The notes below the pieces were generated by a model that worked only from the letters and a program-made list of their open reading frames with translations, ran no database searches and had not been told where the DNA came from. A stretch of DNA of 64,000 bases from Caldilineaceae bacterium (GTDB lineage: Bacteria; Chloroflexota; Anaerolineae; Caldilineales; Caldilineaceae): assembly GCA_020634815.1 (NCBI GenBank), contig JACKBA010000031.1:19663-83662 (forward strand), written 5' to 3'. A program made the translations under genes and the position numbers. Below are positions 8,737 through 20,690 of this stretch, piece after piece (position 1 is the first letter of the stretch; each line of letters begins with the position of its first letter).

Positions 8737-9845
8737 CGGCGCTGCCGTTGCCCCCTGTCCGCGTCGGGATCCTGGGCAGCAGTTGGTGGGCGGATTCCAT
8801 GTATCTACCCGCGCTGGCTAACCATGCGAACGGCCGCGCCGTCGCGGTTGCCGGGCGCGACGCGGCGGCGCTGGCCGAACGATGGAACGTGCCGCACACC
8901 TTTGGCCGCTACGAAGATCTGCTGGAGAGCGGGTTAGTCGATGCCGTGATCATCGCTACGCGCAACGACCTGCATTGCCCGCAGGCCCTGGCCGCGCTCG
9001 ACCGCGGTCTGCACGTGCTCTGCGAGAAGCCGCTGGGGCTGACGTACGCCGAGGCGGCGCGGATGTCCGATCGCGCCGCCTCGGCCGGCACAATCTGCAT
9101 GACGCCCTTCACCTACCGCTACATGCCGGTCAACCGCTATCTGAAGCGACTGGTCGATGAAGGCTTTCTCGGCCGGCCCTTCCACTTGAACTTCCGCTAC
9201 TTCACGGGCTTCGGACAGGCGGGCGGCTACAACTGGCGCTTCGACGAAGGCATCTCGGGCTCCGGCGCGCTGGGCGACATCGCCTCGCACTTCCTCTACC
9301 TGGCCTGGTGGGTCTTCGGCGACATCACGGCCGTCAACGCTGAACTGGGGCGGCTGGTAGAGCGGGCGCCACGCAACGCAGCCGGTGAGCCCTACGTGCA
9401 GGCCGACGACAACGCCATGGTCATGCTGCAATTTGCGAACGGCGCGCAGGGGCTGATCCACGCCTCCACCGTCGCCCGCGAAGCCACGCCTTTCGGCCAG
9501 ATCCACGAACTCGACCTGCACGGCGATGGCGGGACGCTGCACGCACGCGTCGACTGGGCGAGCGAGCAGCGCGTCTACGGCGCACGTGCCGGCGACAACG
9601 CGCTGCACGACCTGCCCATTCCCGATGACATCTGGAACGGTGCGCGGCACGACACCGTCCACAACACCTACCGCGACGTCTTCCGCACGCAGGAGACGAT
9701 GACGCGGCAGTGGGTCTCCGCCATCGCCCGCGGCGAGCCGGTGCGGCCGGATTTCGCCGACGGCGCCACTATTCAGCGTGTCATGGATGCGGCAAAGCTC
9801 AGCCACGCCACGCGGCGCTGGGTCGCCGTGGATGAAATCGGATGA
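8733..9845 (+). CDS. Gfo/Idh/MocA family oxidoreductase (5 of 5)
   Basis: 370 aa. The Rossmann loop is divergent: VGILGSSWWADSMYLPAL at about residues 10-27 replaces the usual G-x-G-x-x-G with G-I-L-G-S-S-W-W. The LCEKPLGLTYAEA box is intact. A MTPFTYRYMPVNRYLK strand and GALGDIASHFLYLAWW follow. The start overlaps the previous stop by 4 nt (ATGA). The altered loop with two Trp residues is a subfamily trait or a specificity change and makes this the most divergent of the five paralogues. After its stop a small GC-rich hairpin precedes iolC. Confidence 0.9.
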   Translation: MTALPLPPVRVGILGSSWWADSMYLPALANHANGRAVAVAGRDAAALAERWNVPHTFGRYEDLLESGLVDAVIIATRNDLHCPQALAALDRGLHVLCEKPLGLTYAEAARMSDRAASAGTICMTPFTYRYMPVNRYLKRLVDEGFLGRPFHLNFRYFTGFGQAGGYNWRFDEGISGSGALGDIASHFLYLAWWVFGDITAVNAELGRLVERAPRNAAGEPYVQADDNAMVMLQFANGAQGLIHASTVAREATPFGQIHELDLHGDGGTLHARVDWASEQRVYGARAGDNALHDLPIPDDIWNGARHDTVHNTYRDVFRTQETMTRQWVSAIARGEPVRPDFADGATIQRVMDAAKLSHATRRWVAVDEIG

Positions 9846-9868
9846 GGCCCCGATACCGGGCTATGCTC

Positions 9869-9891
9869 TGGCGCCGGAGGATCGGGCGCCA
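9869..9891 (+). other. Short GC hairpin before iolC
   Basis: TGGCGCC (9869-9875) and GGCGCCA (9885-9891) form a perfect 7-bp stem with a 9-nt loop, ending just before the strong iolC ribosome-binding site. It has no T-run, so it is unlikely to be a full terminator. An effect on translation or partial attenuation is possible. Confidence 0.45.
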
Positions 9892-9911
9892 ACTCGGAAA
9901 AGGAGGGAGAT

Positions 9912-10928
9912 TTGACCGCAACACGCTATGACCTGATCACCCTGGGCCGCAATGGAATGGACCTCTTTGCGCAGGATATCGGCGCGCCCTTCGCCGCGAT
10001 CACCGGCTTCGACGCGCATATCGGCGGCTCGCCCACCAACATCGCCGTGGCTGCCAGCCGGCTGGGGCTGCACGTCGCCCTGCTCACCGCCGTCGGCCCG
10101 GACCTGGTGGGCGACTTCGTCCTGGCACACCTGGCGGAGGAGGGGGTCGAGACGCGCTACATCCCGCGCAAGCCGGGCACGCATACGGGGCTGGCCGTCG
10201 TCGGCGTGCAGCCGCCCGACCGCTTCCCGCTGGTCTTCTACCGCCAGAACCCGGCGGACATCTGGCTCAACCCCGATGACATCGCCACCGCGCCGATCGA
10301 GCAGGCGCGCGCGCTGGAACTGTCAGGGACGGCACTCAGCCGCGGGACGTGCGGTGAGGCGACGATCGCCGCTGCCCTGCGCGCCCGGGCCGCCGGCGTG
10401 ACGACCTATCTCGACCTCGACCTGCGCCCGGATCATTGGTCCAGCCCGGCGGAACTGCGGGCAGCACTGCACCGCCTCCTGCCCGCGATCGACGTCATCA
10501 TCGGCACCGAGGAGGAATTCTATGCGTTGCTGGGCGCCACACCGGAGGATGTCTTTGCCGGCAAGCGCCTGACCGGCGAGCAGATCGCCGAGTTGGACGC
10601 ACTGGTCCCGACATTCCTGGCCGGCCGCAGCGAGCAAACGCTGGTTCTCAAGCGCGGGCCGCGCGGGGCAAGCGTACTTGCTGCGGGACAGGATGAACTC
10701 CGGGTGCCGGGGTTCCCCGTGACCGTGCTGAACACCGTCGGTGCGGGCGACGCCTTTGCCGGCGGGCTGATCTACGGCCGCTGTCAGGGGTGGGACTGGC
10801 GCGCCAGCGTGCGCGTGGCCAACGCCTGTGGCGCGCTGGTAGTGACGCGGCATGGCTGCGCGGCAGCGATGCCGCGGTTGGAAGAAGTGGAGACGTTTCT
10901 CCAATCTCAAAGCTCCAGTCTCGATTGA
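9912..10928 (+). CDS. iolC: 5-Dehydro-2-deoxygluconokinase (IolC), PfkB family
   Basis: 338 aa ribokinase-family enzyme. IolC phosphorylates 2-deoxy-5-keto-D-gluconate with ATP; the product is the inducer of classical iol repressors. Visible features are GGSPTNIAVAASRLG (first PfkB signature region), the IolC-like phrase YRQNPADIWLNPDDI, and the anion-hole/catalytic GAGDAFAGG with Asp280. The start is TTG at 9912, supported by a strong AGGAGGGA immediately upstream and the absence of a nearby ATG or GTG. Its last seven codons (QSQSSSLD) are formed from a family C palindromic repeat, so the repeat has replaced or extended the natural C-terminus. Confidence 0.88.
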   Translation: MTATRYDLITLGRNGMDLFAQDIGAPFAAITGFDAHIGGSPTNIAVAASRLGLHVALLTAVGPDLVGDFVLAHLAEEGVETRYIPRKPGTHTGLAVVGVQPPDRFPLVFYRQNPADIWLNPDDIATAPIEQARALELSGTALSRGTCGEATIAAALRARAAGVTTYLDLDLRPDHWSSPAELRAALHRLLPAIDVIIGTEEEFYALLGATPEDVFAGKRLTGEQIAELDALVPTFLAGRSEQTLVLKRGPRGASVLAAGQDELRVPGFPVTVLNTVGAGDAFAGGLIYGRCQGWDWRASVRVANACGALVVTRHGCAAAMPRLEEVETFLQSQSSSLD

Positions 10929-10970
10929 GATTGAGAGATTATGAGATTGGAGAGTGGAGATTGGAGATTG
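10909..10970. repeat. Palindromic repeat family C spanning the iolC end and iolB leader
   Basis: CTCCAATCTC and CTCCAGTCTC units (10909-10923) overlap the end of the iolC coding sequence. Their inverse, GATTGAGATTGAGAGATT and GGAGATTGGAGATTG, continues to 10970, two bases before the iolB ATG. The purine-rich right arm (GGAGAGTGGAGATTGGAG) must therefore also serve as the iolB ribosome-binding region. Confidence 0.8.
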
Positions 10971-10972
10971 AT

Positions 10973-11809
10973 ATGGAACATTTGATTCGGCCGGCAGGCG
11001 GCAATGGCGAGACGATTGTCGTCACGCCGCAGAGTGCGGGCTGGCAATACTTGAGTTTTCGCGTCGTAGTGCTGGCAGCGGGCGAGCGAACCACGATTCA
11101 AACCGGCGGCGAGGAAGTGGCTATCGTGCCGCTGCAGGGCGCCGGAACGCTGGCGGTGGATGGGAACACCTATGCCCTGAGCCGCAGCGGTGTCTTTGTC
11201 GGCCCGCCGGCGTTGCTCTACGCGCCGCCCGGCAAGAGCATCGAGGTCGTGGCGGAGAGTTCGTTCGAGTTCGCCATGGGCGGCGCGCCGGCCGAAGGCA
11301 AGTACGGCGTGCGGCTGATCCGCCCGGAGGAGATCAAGTGCGAGATCCGTGGCGGCGGCGCGGCCCGGCGCCAGGTCAATCACATCCTCGCCCCGCCACT
11401 GCCCGCCGAACGGCTGATCCTGTTCGAGGTCTACGTGCCGGGCGGGTCGTGGTCGGGCTGGCCGCCCCACTGCCACGACGGTTCCGGCGGCTCGCCCTAC
11501 CTGGAAGAGACCTATTACTATCGCATCGACCCGGCCGACGGCTTTGCCATTCACCGCAACTACCGCCTCGACAACGACTTCGACGAACTGCTGCCGGTGC
11601 GCAACGGCGAGTTGGTGCTGGTCACGCAAGGCTATCATCCCGTGGCCGCCGCGCCCGGGTGCAACGTCTATTTCCTCAACTACCTGGCGGGCGAGTTGCT
11701 GGATGAGGAGCGCGCCCGTCCGCCGCTGGACGACTATCGCTACGCGTGGATCAAGGCAGATTGGGAGGGCAACCGGTTGGAACTGCCTATCGCCCGCGAC
11801 GACCTCTGA
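10973..11809 (+). CDS. iolB: 5-Deoxy-glucuronate isomerase (IolB)
   Basis: 278 aa, normal IolB length. IolB isomerises 5-deoxy-D-glucuronate to 2-deoxy-5-keto-D-gluconate, the substrate of IolC. It is a bicupin metal enzyme. The metal-binding PHCHDG followed by the LEETYYYRI strand (His, His, Glu) and a downstream GYHPV His are characteristic of the family, as is FLNYLAGE near the end. ATG 10973 is preceded only by the repeat-derived GGAG motifs. It is the last gene of the operon in this direction; no iolD or iolA follows, and the next gene is on the other strand 31 nt away. Confidence 0.92.
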   Translation: MEHLIRPAGGNGETIVVTPQSAGWQYLSFRVVVLAAGERTTIQTGGEEVAIVPLQGAGTLAVDGNTYALSRSGVFVGPPALLYAPPGKSIEVVAESSFEFAMGGAPAEGKYGVRLIRPEEIKCEIRGGGAARRQVNHILAPPLPAERLILFEVYVPGGSWSGWPPHCHDGSGGSPYLEETYYYRIDPADGFAIHRNYRLDNDFDELLPVRNGELVLVTQGYHPVAAAPGCNVYFLNYLAGELLDEERARPPLDDYRYAWIKADWEGNRLELPIARDDL

Positions 11810-11840
11810 AGCTCGCAACGACGGACGTTGTCTGCCAGGA

Positions 11841-13478
11841 TCATTGCCCCGGCGCTCCATTCACTACCTGGGGCAAAAACACGCGATCGGTGAGATCGGG
11901 CGTCGGAGACGGTGTCGCTTCACCGGACCCGAACGCGCCCACCCGATCGGCGCCGACGCGCGTATTCCCGGCATAATCCACGGTAACGACGGTGTTTAGC
12001 GCCCCCTGCGGCACGGGCGGGAGCAGTGCGTCCCATGCCGGAAAGTCCGGCTGCGGCAGCGGCGCAGGCAATTCTGCGCCGTTCGCTACCCGAAAATTGC
12101 CGGCAGCAGGATCGACCAGGTGCGGCTCAACAGTGTTGATTGCGTTGTCGGCCAGCAACTGGGCGGCATTGCAGGTCGGATTGGCGGTGAGACAGCCGCC
12201 GTCCTCGCCCACCCCAAGCGCGTGATCGGCCGGGCCGTTCCAGATCACGTTGCCGGCGATGCGCAGGTTGTCGTCGGTGTGCGCCGGGGACGGCACGTGC
12301 AGACCGGCCGGTGGGTCGAGCGGCCCATGCACCGTGAAGTGCTGCCACTGGCTCTGATAGCCGGCGGGGTTGACGAACAGGTTGTTGTAGATGAAGACGT
12401 TGCGGTTGGGAATCGGTGCGGTGTCACCCGCCTGCGTCGGTCCCCAGCCACCTTGCGCGTGGCGCGTCTGGCAGCCCGCACTGTCGCCGTCACATGATCG
12501 GCCGCCATGCACGACCTCGATCAGGTGGCTGCGAGCGCCGACGCGATAAAGCGTGTTGTAGGCAAAGAGGATGTTGTAGCCGCCGTTGACCCCCAGCCCG
12601 GCGCCGTAGGTATCGTGGATGATGTTGTTGACAACGCGCACGTCATACGCCTCGTAGTGCAGCCACGGCGCTGTCATATACTCAAAGCCGGTGCCCTGCC
12701 CGGCCGTGAAGCCGCCGGTCCCGCAGTCGTAGATTTCGTTTGCCTCCACCACGACATAGGCCGAGCCACCTTTCACATAGGCGCACCAGTCGTCGGCGGC
12801 ATGGATACGGTTGTTGCGAATCGTCGCATACTGCACGGCGACAAAATCGATCGCGTTTTCGTAGCTGCCTTGGATGTCGCTGTTCTCGATGGTGATGTAC
12901 TGCGACTGGTTGATCTTGATTGTTTCGTGCGCCTGGCGATCGCCATCCATCGCCACATCGTCGATTGCGAAATGGCGGCACTGTTCGCAGTGGAAGACAT
13001 CGCCCTGGTTGGCAACCGCAACACCGCGCAACACTACGTGGTCGACGTCGAAGAAGTTGAGAAAGCCCGCCAGGCGCGCCGAGCGCGCACCGTCTGCCGC
13101 CTCGATGAGAATCGGATTTGCTGCCGTGCCGTGGCGATCTTCCCAGTAGACTGGGTAGTCACCTTCGGCGTAGTCACCCGCCGCAAGCAGGATCCGATAC
13201 CCGGCATCCGAAAGCGCTGCGCCCACCGGGACGCGCTGCCAGGCCGCCGTGATGGTGCGCAGGGCAGTCCCGCGCGTTGCCCCACCCGCATTGTCATCGC
13301 CGTGCGAGGGATCGACCCAGATCTCTACGAAAGGTTCGTCCGTCTGCCCAGGCAAGTTCGTGGAAGGATGGGCTGCGTCCGCCGCCGTAGCCAGCGGTGC
13401 GGCGCTGCAAGCTTCCATGAACACGAACAAAAGCGGAAACACAAGACGGACCAGGGAATTCCATGGTTGCATTTTCAC
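11841..13478 (-). CDS. Secreted right-handed beta-helix (pectate-lyase-like fold) protein with C-terminal FLP motif
   Basis: About 545 aa. A signal-like hydrophobic segment (LVRLVFPLLFVFMEACSAAPLA) is followed by a mature protein. EIWVDPSHGDDNAGGATRGT then TITAAW is the usual opening of parallel beta-helix proteins. Repeated short strands with N-x-I and G-x-N turns follow through about residue 450. The fold is typical of polysaccharide lyases and other carbohydrate-active proteins, but no specific family is evident. The start is GTG 13478 (GGAGG at 13484-13488, 5-nt spacing) or ATG 13472 (11 nt). The Cys in MEAC is not a canonical lipobox. The tail is a TPSPTP linker then RVFLPQVVNGAPGQ, the recurring FLP-type end. 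Confidence 0.85.
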   Translation of the reverse strand: MKMQPWNSLVRLVFPLLFVFMEACSAAPLATAADAAHPSTNLPGQTDEPFVEIWVDPSHGDDNAGGATRGTALRTITAAWQRVPVGAALSDAGYRILLAAGDYAEGDYPVYWEDRHGTAANPILIEAADGARSARLAGFLNFFDVDHVVLRGVAVANQGDVFHCEQCRHFAIDDVAMDGDRQAHETIKINQSQYITIENSDIQGSYENAIDFVAVQYATIRNNRIHAADDWCAYVKGGSAYVVVEANEIYDCGTGGFTAGQGTGFEYMTAPWLHYEAYDVRVVNNIIHDTYGAGLGVNGGYNILFAYNTLYRVGARSHLIEVVHGGRSCDGDSAGCQTRHAQGGWGPTQAGDTAPIPNRNVFIYNNLFVNPAGYQSQWQHFTVHGPLDPPAGLHVPSPAHTDDNLRIAGNVIWNGPADHALGVGEDGGCLTANPTCNAAQLLADNAINTVEPHLVDPAAGNFRVANGAELPAPLPQPDFPAWDALLPPVPQGALNTVVTVDYAGNTRVGADRVGAFGSGEATPSPTPDLTDRVFLPQVVNGAPGQ

Positions 13479-13612
13479 CGATGCCTCCTGCTGACAAAAC
13501 TCTATCCACTCTGCCTCTTGACAGCATACGCCCTTGCACTGGCGGGACAGGCGGCGAGCACGACGCCCGGTGTGTGTCCCAAAATACAGCGCTATGTTCC
13601 GGATTTCGCCCA

Positions 13613-13641
13613 TTGACAAACACATACTTTCACGCTAAAAT
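13613..13641 (+). promoter_or_regulatory. Sigma-70-type promoter of the DeoR regulator gene
   Basis: Perfect -35 TTGACA (13613-13618), 17-nt spacer, -10 TAAAAT (13636-13641). The expected start of transcription, 6-9 nt after the -10, falls at about 13648-13651, which is the ATG itself. This predicts a leaderless or nearly leaderless mRNA. Confidence 0.8.
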
Positions 13642-13648
13642 CGAAAGT
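13626..13648. promoter_or_regulatory. Candidate autoregulatory operator, ACTTTC-N11-GAAAGT
   Basis: A perfect 6-bp inverted repeat: ACTTTC at 13626-13631 and GAAAGT at 13643-13648. It covers the spacer end and the -10 box of the deoR-type promoter, and a further GAAAG follows at 13654-13658. This is a classic position for repression by the adjacent DeoR protein. Several DeoR-family regulators recognise CTTTC/GAAAG half-sites. Binding is inferred. Confidence 0.55.
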
Positions 13649-13650
13649 AA

Positions 13651-14469
13651 ATGAAAGCAATTGAAGCATCTCAAAGCTCAACAGATACGCAGATCGATCT
13701 CTACCTGGCCGAACGCCGGCGCGCAATTGCCGAAGTCGTTCAGGCGCAAGGACGCGTGACTGTGGCCGAGCTGAGCCAGCGCTTTGGTGTCTCCGAGGTG
13801 ACGATCCGCGCCGACTTGCAGACGCTGGCCGAGCAGAAGTTGCTCGTGCGCACACATGGCGGCGCGGTGGCGCTGGGCAGCGACGCCGGCGACCTGGCGC
13901 TCACCCTGCGCCGCCAGCGCCAAGTCAAGGAGAAAAGCCGTATCGGCCGCGCCGGCGCCGACTGGATCGCCAACGGCGACGCCGTCTTTCTGGATTCGAG
14001 CAGCACGTCGCTGGCGATCGCGTTTCACCTGAAGCAGCATCGCTACGTCACCGTGGTCACCAACAGCCTGGAGGTGGCACACGAACTGCTCGACGCGCCG
14101 GCAGTGGACCTGGTCATGGTCGGCGGCATGTTGCAGCGTGAGACGGCATCATTGGTCGGCGCGTACGGGCTGGACGAGATTCGCGGCTTCAACCTGCAGA
14201 AGGGCTTTTTTGGCGCACATGGCCTGGACCTGGAGGCAGGGTTGACCGACGTCAGCGCCGAAGAAGCAGCGGTCAAACGCCCCTTGGCCGCCATGTGTCG
14301 CCAGGTCGTCGCGGTGCTCGATGCTACTAAGTGGGGGCGAGTCGGACTGGCATCCTTTGCCGACCTGGAGCAGATAACGGTCATCATCACCGACGAAGGC
14401 GCACCGCCCGACATGGTTCGCCAGGTGCGCGACGCAGGCGTCCAGGTCGTGATCGCCGAGACAACATGA
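13651..14469 (+). CDS. DeoR-family transcriptional regulator, candidate regulator of the inositol operon
   Basis: 272 aa. The N-terminal DeoR winged helix-turn-helix reads ERRRAIAEVVQAQGRVTVAE, with the recognition helix around FGVSEVTIRADLQTL (about residues 45-60). The C-terminal sensor domain of the phosphosugar-binding DeoRC type includes DAVFLDSSSTSLAIA, VVTNSLEVAHEL and VGGMLQRETASLVG. Bacillus IolR is also DeoR-family and responds to the IolC product, so an IolR-like role is a reasonable inference from position. It is transcribed away from the beta-helix gene. No ribosome-binding site precedes ATG, in keeping with the leaderless promoter. Confidence 0.9.
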   Translation: MKAIEASQSSTDTQIDLYLAERRRAIAEVVQAQGRVTVAELSQRFGVSEVTIRADLQTLAEQKLLVRTHGGAVALGSDAGDLALTLRRQRQVKEKSRIGRAGADWIANGDAVFLDSSSTSLAIAFHLKQHRYVTVVTNSLEVAHELLDAPAVDLVMVGGMLQRETASLVGAYGLDEIRGFNLQKGFFGAHGLDLEAGLTDVSAEEAAVKRPLAAMCRQVVAVLDATKWGRVGLASFADLEQITVIITDEGAPPDMVRQVRDAGVQVVIAETT

Positions 14470-14550
14470 GATAACGTGGGGTTAATTGAAGGCTGGTACA
14501 CTGGAAAGATGAACTTGAGACAGCCTTACCCTTCACGGAGCTTGAGTGAA

Positions 14551-15315
<765 letters not shown>

Positions 15316-15340
15316 TCACCTGGAGAGCGAGGCGTCTGCT

Positions 15341-16813
<1,473 letters not shown>

Positions 16814-16822
16814 CCCTTGACT

Positions 16823-16841
16823 TTATCTCAAAACGAGATAA
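16823..16841. promoter_or_regulatory. higBA operator/promoter, TTATCTC-AAAAC-GAGATAA
   Basis: A perfect 7-bp inverted repeat with a 5-nt spacer directly before the higB ATG (16846). A -35-like TTGACT at 16817-16822 abuts it, and TAATAC (16839-16844) is a possible -10 with 16-nt spacing. HigA antitoxins repress their own operon by binding such palindromes. Confidence 0.65.
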
Positions 16842-16845
16842 TACT

Positions 16846-17133
16846 ATGCATGTGATCTCGCTCAAGGCGCTGGTCGAGTTTTGGACAATTCATCCGGACA
16901 GCAAGGATTCCCTGGCGCGTTGGCATCGAATCGTCGAGCGCAGCACCTTTAGCGACTATGCATCCTTGCACCAGACCTTTCCGTCGGCAGATGTGGTTGG
17001 ACAGTACACAGTCTTCAACATTGGCGGCAACAAGTACCGGCTGATTGCATCGATTCACTTCGACCGCGGCAAGGTCTATGTGCGCCACGTGTTGACCCAT
17101 CAGGAGTACGATCTGGGAAAATGGAAGAAGTAA
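16846..17133 (+). CDS. higB: HigB-type mRNA interferase toxin
   Basis: 95 aa, RelE/ParE-fold toxin of the HigB type. The ends match what I recall of E. coli HigB: MHVISLKALVEFW at the N-terminus, then VVGQYTVFNIGGNKYRL in the middle and VRHVLTHQEYD near the C-terminus. HigB cleaves mRNA on the ribosome until neutralised by HigA. The gene order is toxin first, as in other hig loci. It starts 32 nt after the E2 stop with its own promoter/operator and overlaps higA by 13 nt. Confidence 0.9.
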   Translation: MHVISLKALVEFWTIHPDSKDSLARWHRIVERSTFSDYASLHQTFPSADVVGQYTVFNIGGNKYRLIASIHFDRGKVYVRHVLTHQEYDLGKWKK

Positions 17134-17528
17134 AGAAGTTTTCCGAGGCGGTGCAGCCCTACTGGACGGTCATGGAGCCGGTGCTGACGGTGCGCAGCGA
17201 GGCCGACTATGATCGCGCGGTGGCGCGGCTCAACGAGTTGCTCGACGAGGTGGGCGACGACGCGACGCACCCGCTCTATGGGCTGCTCGATACGCTGGGC
17301 ACGCTTGTGCACGCCTACGAAGTCGAGCAGGTGGAAATGCCGGCGGCAACCGGCGTGGAGGCATTGCAATATCTCATGGAAGAGCACGGCCTCACGCAAT
17401 CAGATTTGCCGGAGATCGGCTCGCAGGGTGTGGTGTCGGAGATTCTGCACGGCAAGCGCCGGCTCAACATCCGCCAGATTCGCGCGCTGGGCGAACGCTT
17501 CGGGGTGTCGCCGGCCGTGTTCATTTAG
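17121..17528 (+). CDS. higA: HigA-type antitoxin with XRE helix-turn-helix
   Basis: 135 aa. An N-terminal helical half (about 1-75, including YDRAVARLNELLDEV) probably contacts the toxin. The C-terminal XRE helix-turn-helix (about 83-135) reads LMEEHGLTQSDLPEIGSQG and SEILHGKRRLNIRQIRAL. It binds HigB and represses the operon, presumably through the palindrome at 16823-16841. ATG 17121 lies inside higB and overlaps it by 13 nt, giving translational coupling. Confidence 0.9.
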   Translation: MEEVKKFSEAVQPYWTVMEPVLTVRSEADYDRAVARLNELLDEVGDDATHPLYGLLDTLGTLVHAYEVEQVEMPAATGVEALQYLMEEHGLTQSDLPEIGSQGVVSEILHGKRRLNIRQIRALGERFGVSPAVFI

Positions 17529-17556
17529 CACCAGGTGGACCGTTTATCAGCACGTT

Positions 17557-17979
17557 ATGACCGCCAGCATGATCGACATCAGCACCGACCGCAGCCGCCT
17601 TGACATCGCCTACATTCATCGCTATCTCAGCGAGGAATGTTACTGGTCCATCGGGCGCAGCCGGGAGATTGTGGAGAAGTCCATCGCCAACTCGCTCTGC
17701 TTCGGCGTGTACGATGGCGACCGGCAGATGGGCTTTGCACGCGTGGTCACGGATTGCGCCACCTTTGCCTGGCTGTGCGATGTCTTCATCGACGCAGCCT
17801 ATCGCGGGCAGGGGCTGGGCAAGCAATTGGTCGAGAGGATCGTCGCCCACCCGGAACTCCAGGGTATGAGGAACTTCATCCTGGCGACGCGCGACGCACA
17901 CGAGTTGTACCGCCAATACGGCGGTTTTGAAGCGCTGGCCGCGCCGGAACGATGGATGGCGCGGCCGCGCGTGGGGTAG
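17557..17979 (+). CDS. GNAT-family N-acetyltransferase
   Basis: 140 aa. The acetyl-CoA-binding motif A is DVFIDAAYRGQGLGKQLVE, with R-G-Q-G-L-G as the pyrophosphate loop at about residues 87-92. A YRQYGGFEAL motif B region follows near the C-terminus. The N-terminal SEECYWSIGRSREIVEKSIAN stretch is common in GNAT proteins annotated as acting on small amines or amino acids, but the substrate is unknown. The start is ATG 17557 or ATG 17569; neither has a strong ribosome-binding site. It begins 29 nt after higA and may be co-transcribed with it. Confidence 0.85.
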   Translation: MTASMIDISTDRSRLDIAYIHRYLSEECYWSIGRSREIVEKSIANSLCFGVYDGDRQMGFARVVTDCATFAWLCDVFIDAAYRGQGLGKQLVERIVAHPELQGMRNFILATRDAHELYRQYGGFEALAAPERWMARPRVG

Positions 17980-17985
17980 AAAATC

Positions 17986-18095
17986 TTGACGCAGAGGCAC
18001 AGAGAAACAGAGGAAAGCCAGAGCGGAAAGAGGAGCATGAGTCCCTTCTCATTCTTCTCTTGTCCTAACTCTGCGGCTCCGCGCCTCTGCGTCAA
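17986..18095. repeat. Intergenic palindromic repeat family B, second copy
   Basis: Perfect 13-bp arms: TTGACGCAGAGGC (17986-17998) and GCCTCTGCGTCAA (18083-18095). Further imperfect pairing lies inside. It occupies the gap between the GNAT gene and the E1 gene and is homologous in its arms to 6481-6576. Confidence 0.88.
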
Positions 18096-18136
18096 ACTGT
18101 CTGTTTGAAACGAGAAAAAGGACGCAGGAACGCGCT

Positions 18137-20599
<2,463 letters not shown>

Positions 20600-20636
20600 A
20601 GCGAAGGGCGCTGGACAAACAACGATCTAGCGAAAA

Positions 20637-20667
20637 CGAAGGCGGCGCCTCATCAGCGCCGCCTTCG
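20637..20667. terminator. Bidirectional terminator between E1 and the PA14 lipoprotein
   Basis: Perfect 12-bp stem CGAAGGCGGCGC (20637-20648) / GCGCCGCCTTCG (20656-20667) with a 7-nt loop. It lies between convergent genes. AAAA precedes it and TCGTTTCT follows, so it can serve both strands. Confidence 0.85.
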
Positions 20668-20690
20668 TCGTTTCTCTCCTGTAACGCCGG

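Noticed and set aside
13411..13478. Treating the beta-helix protein as a lipoprotein because of a Cys after its hydrophobic segment
   Set aside because: The MEAC sequence does not fit a lipobox (Met and Glu at -3 and -2), and the protein carries the FLP-type tail seen only on non-lipidated proteins here.
12507..13616. 369-codon plus-strand frame opposite the beta-helix gene
   Set aside because: No domain, no ribosome-binding site, and fully explained by the real minus-strand gene.
16846..17979. higBA plus GNAT as part of a prophage or integrative element
   Set aside because: No integrase, transposase, attachment repeats or phage genes nearby; the only boundary-like element is a common intergenic palindrome.
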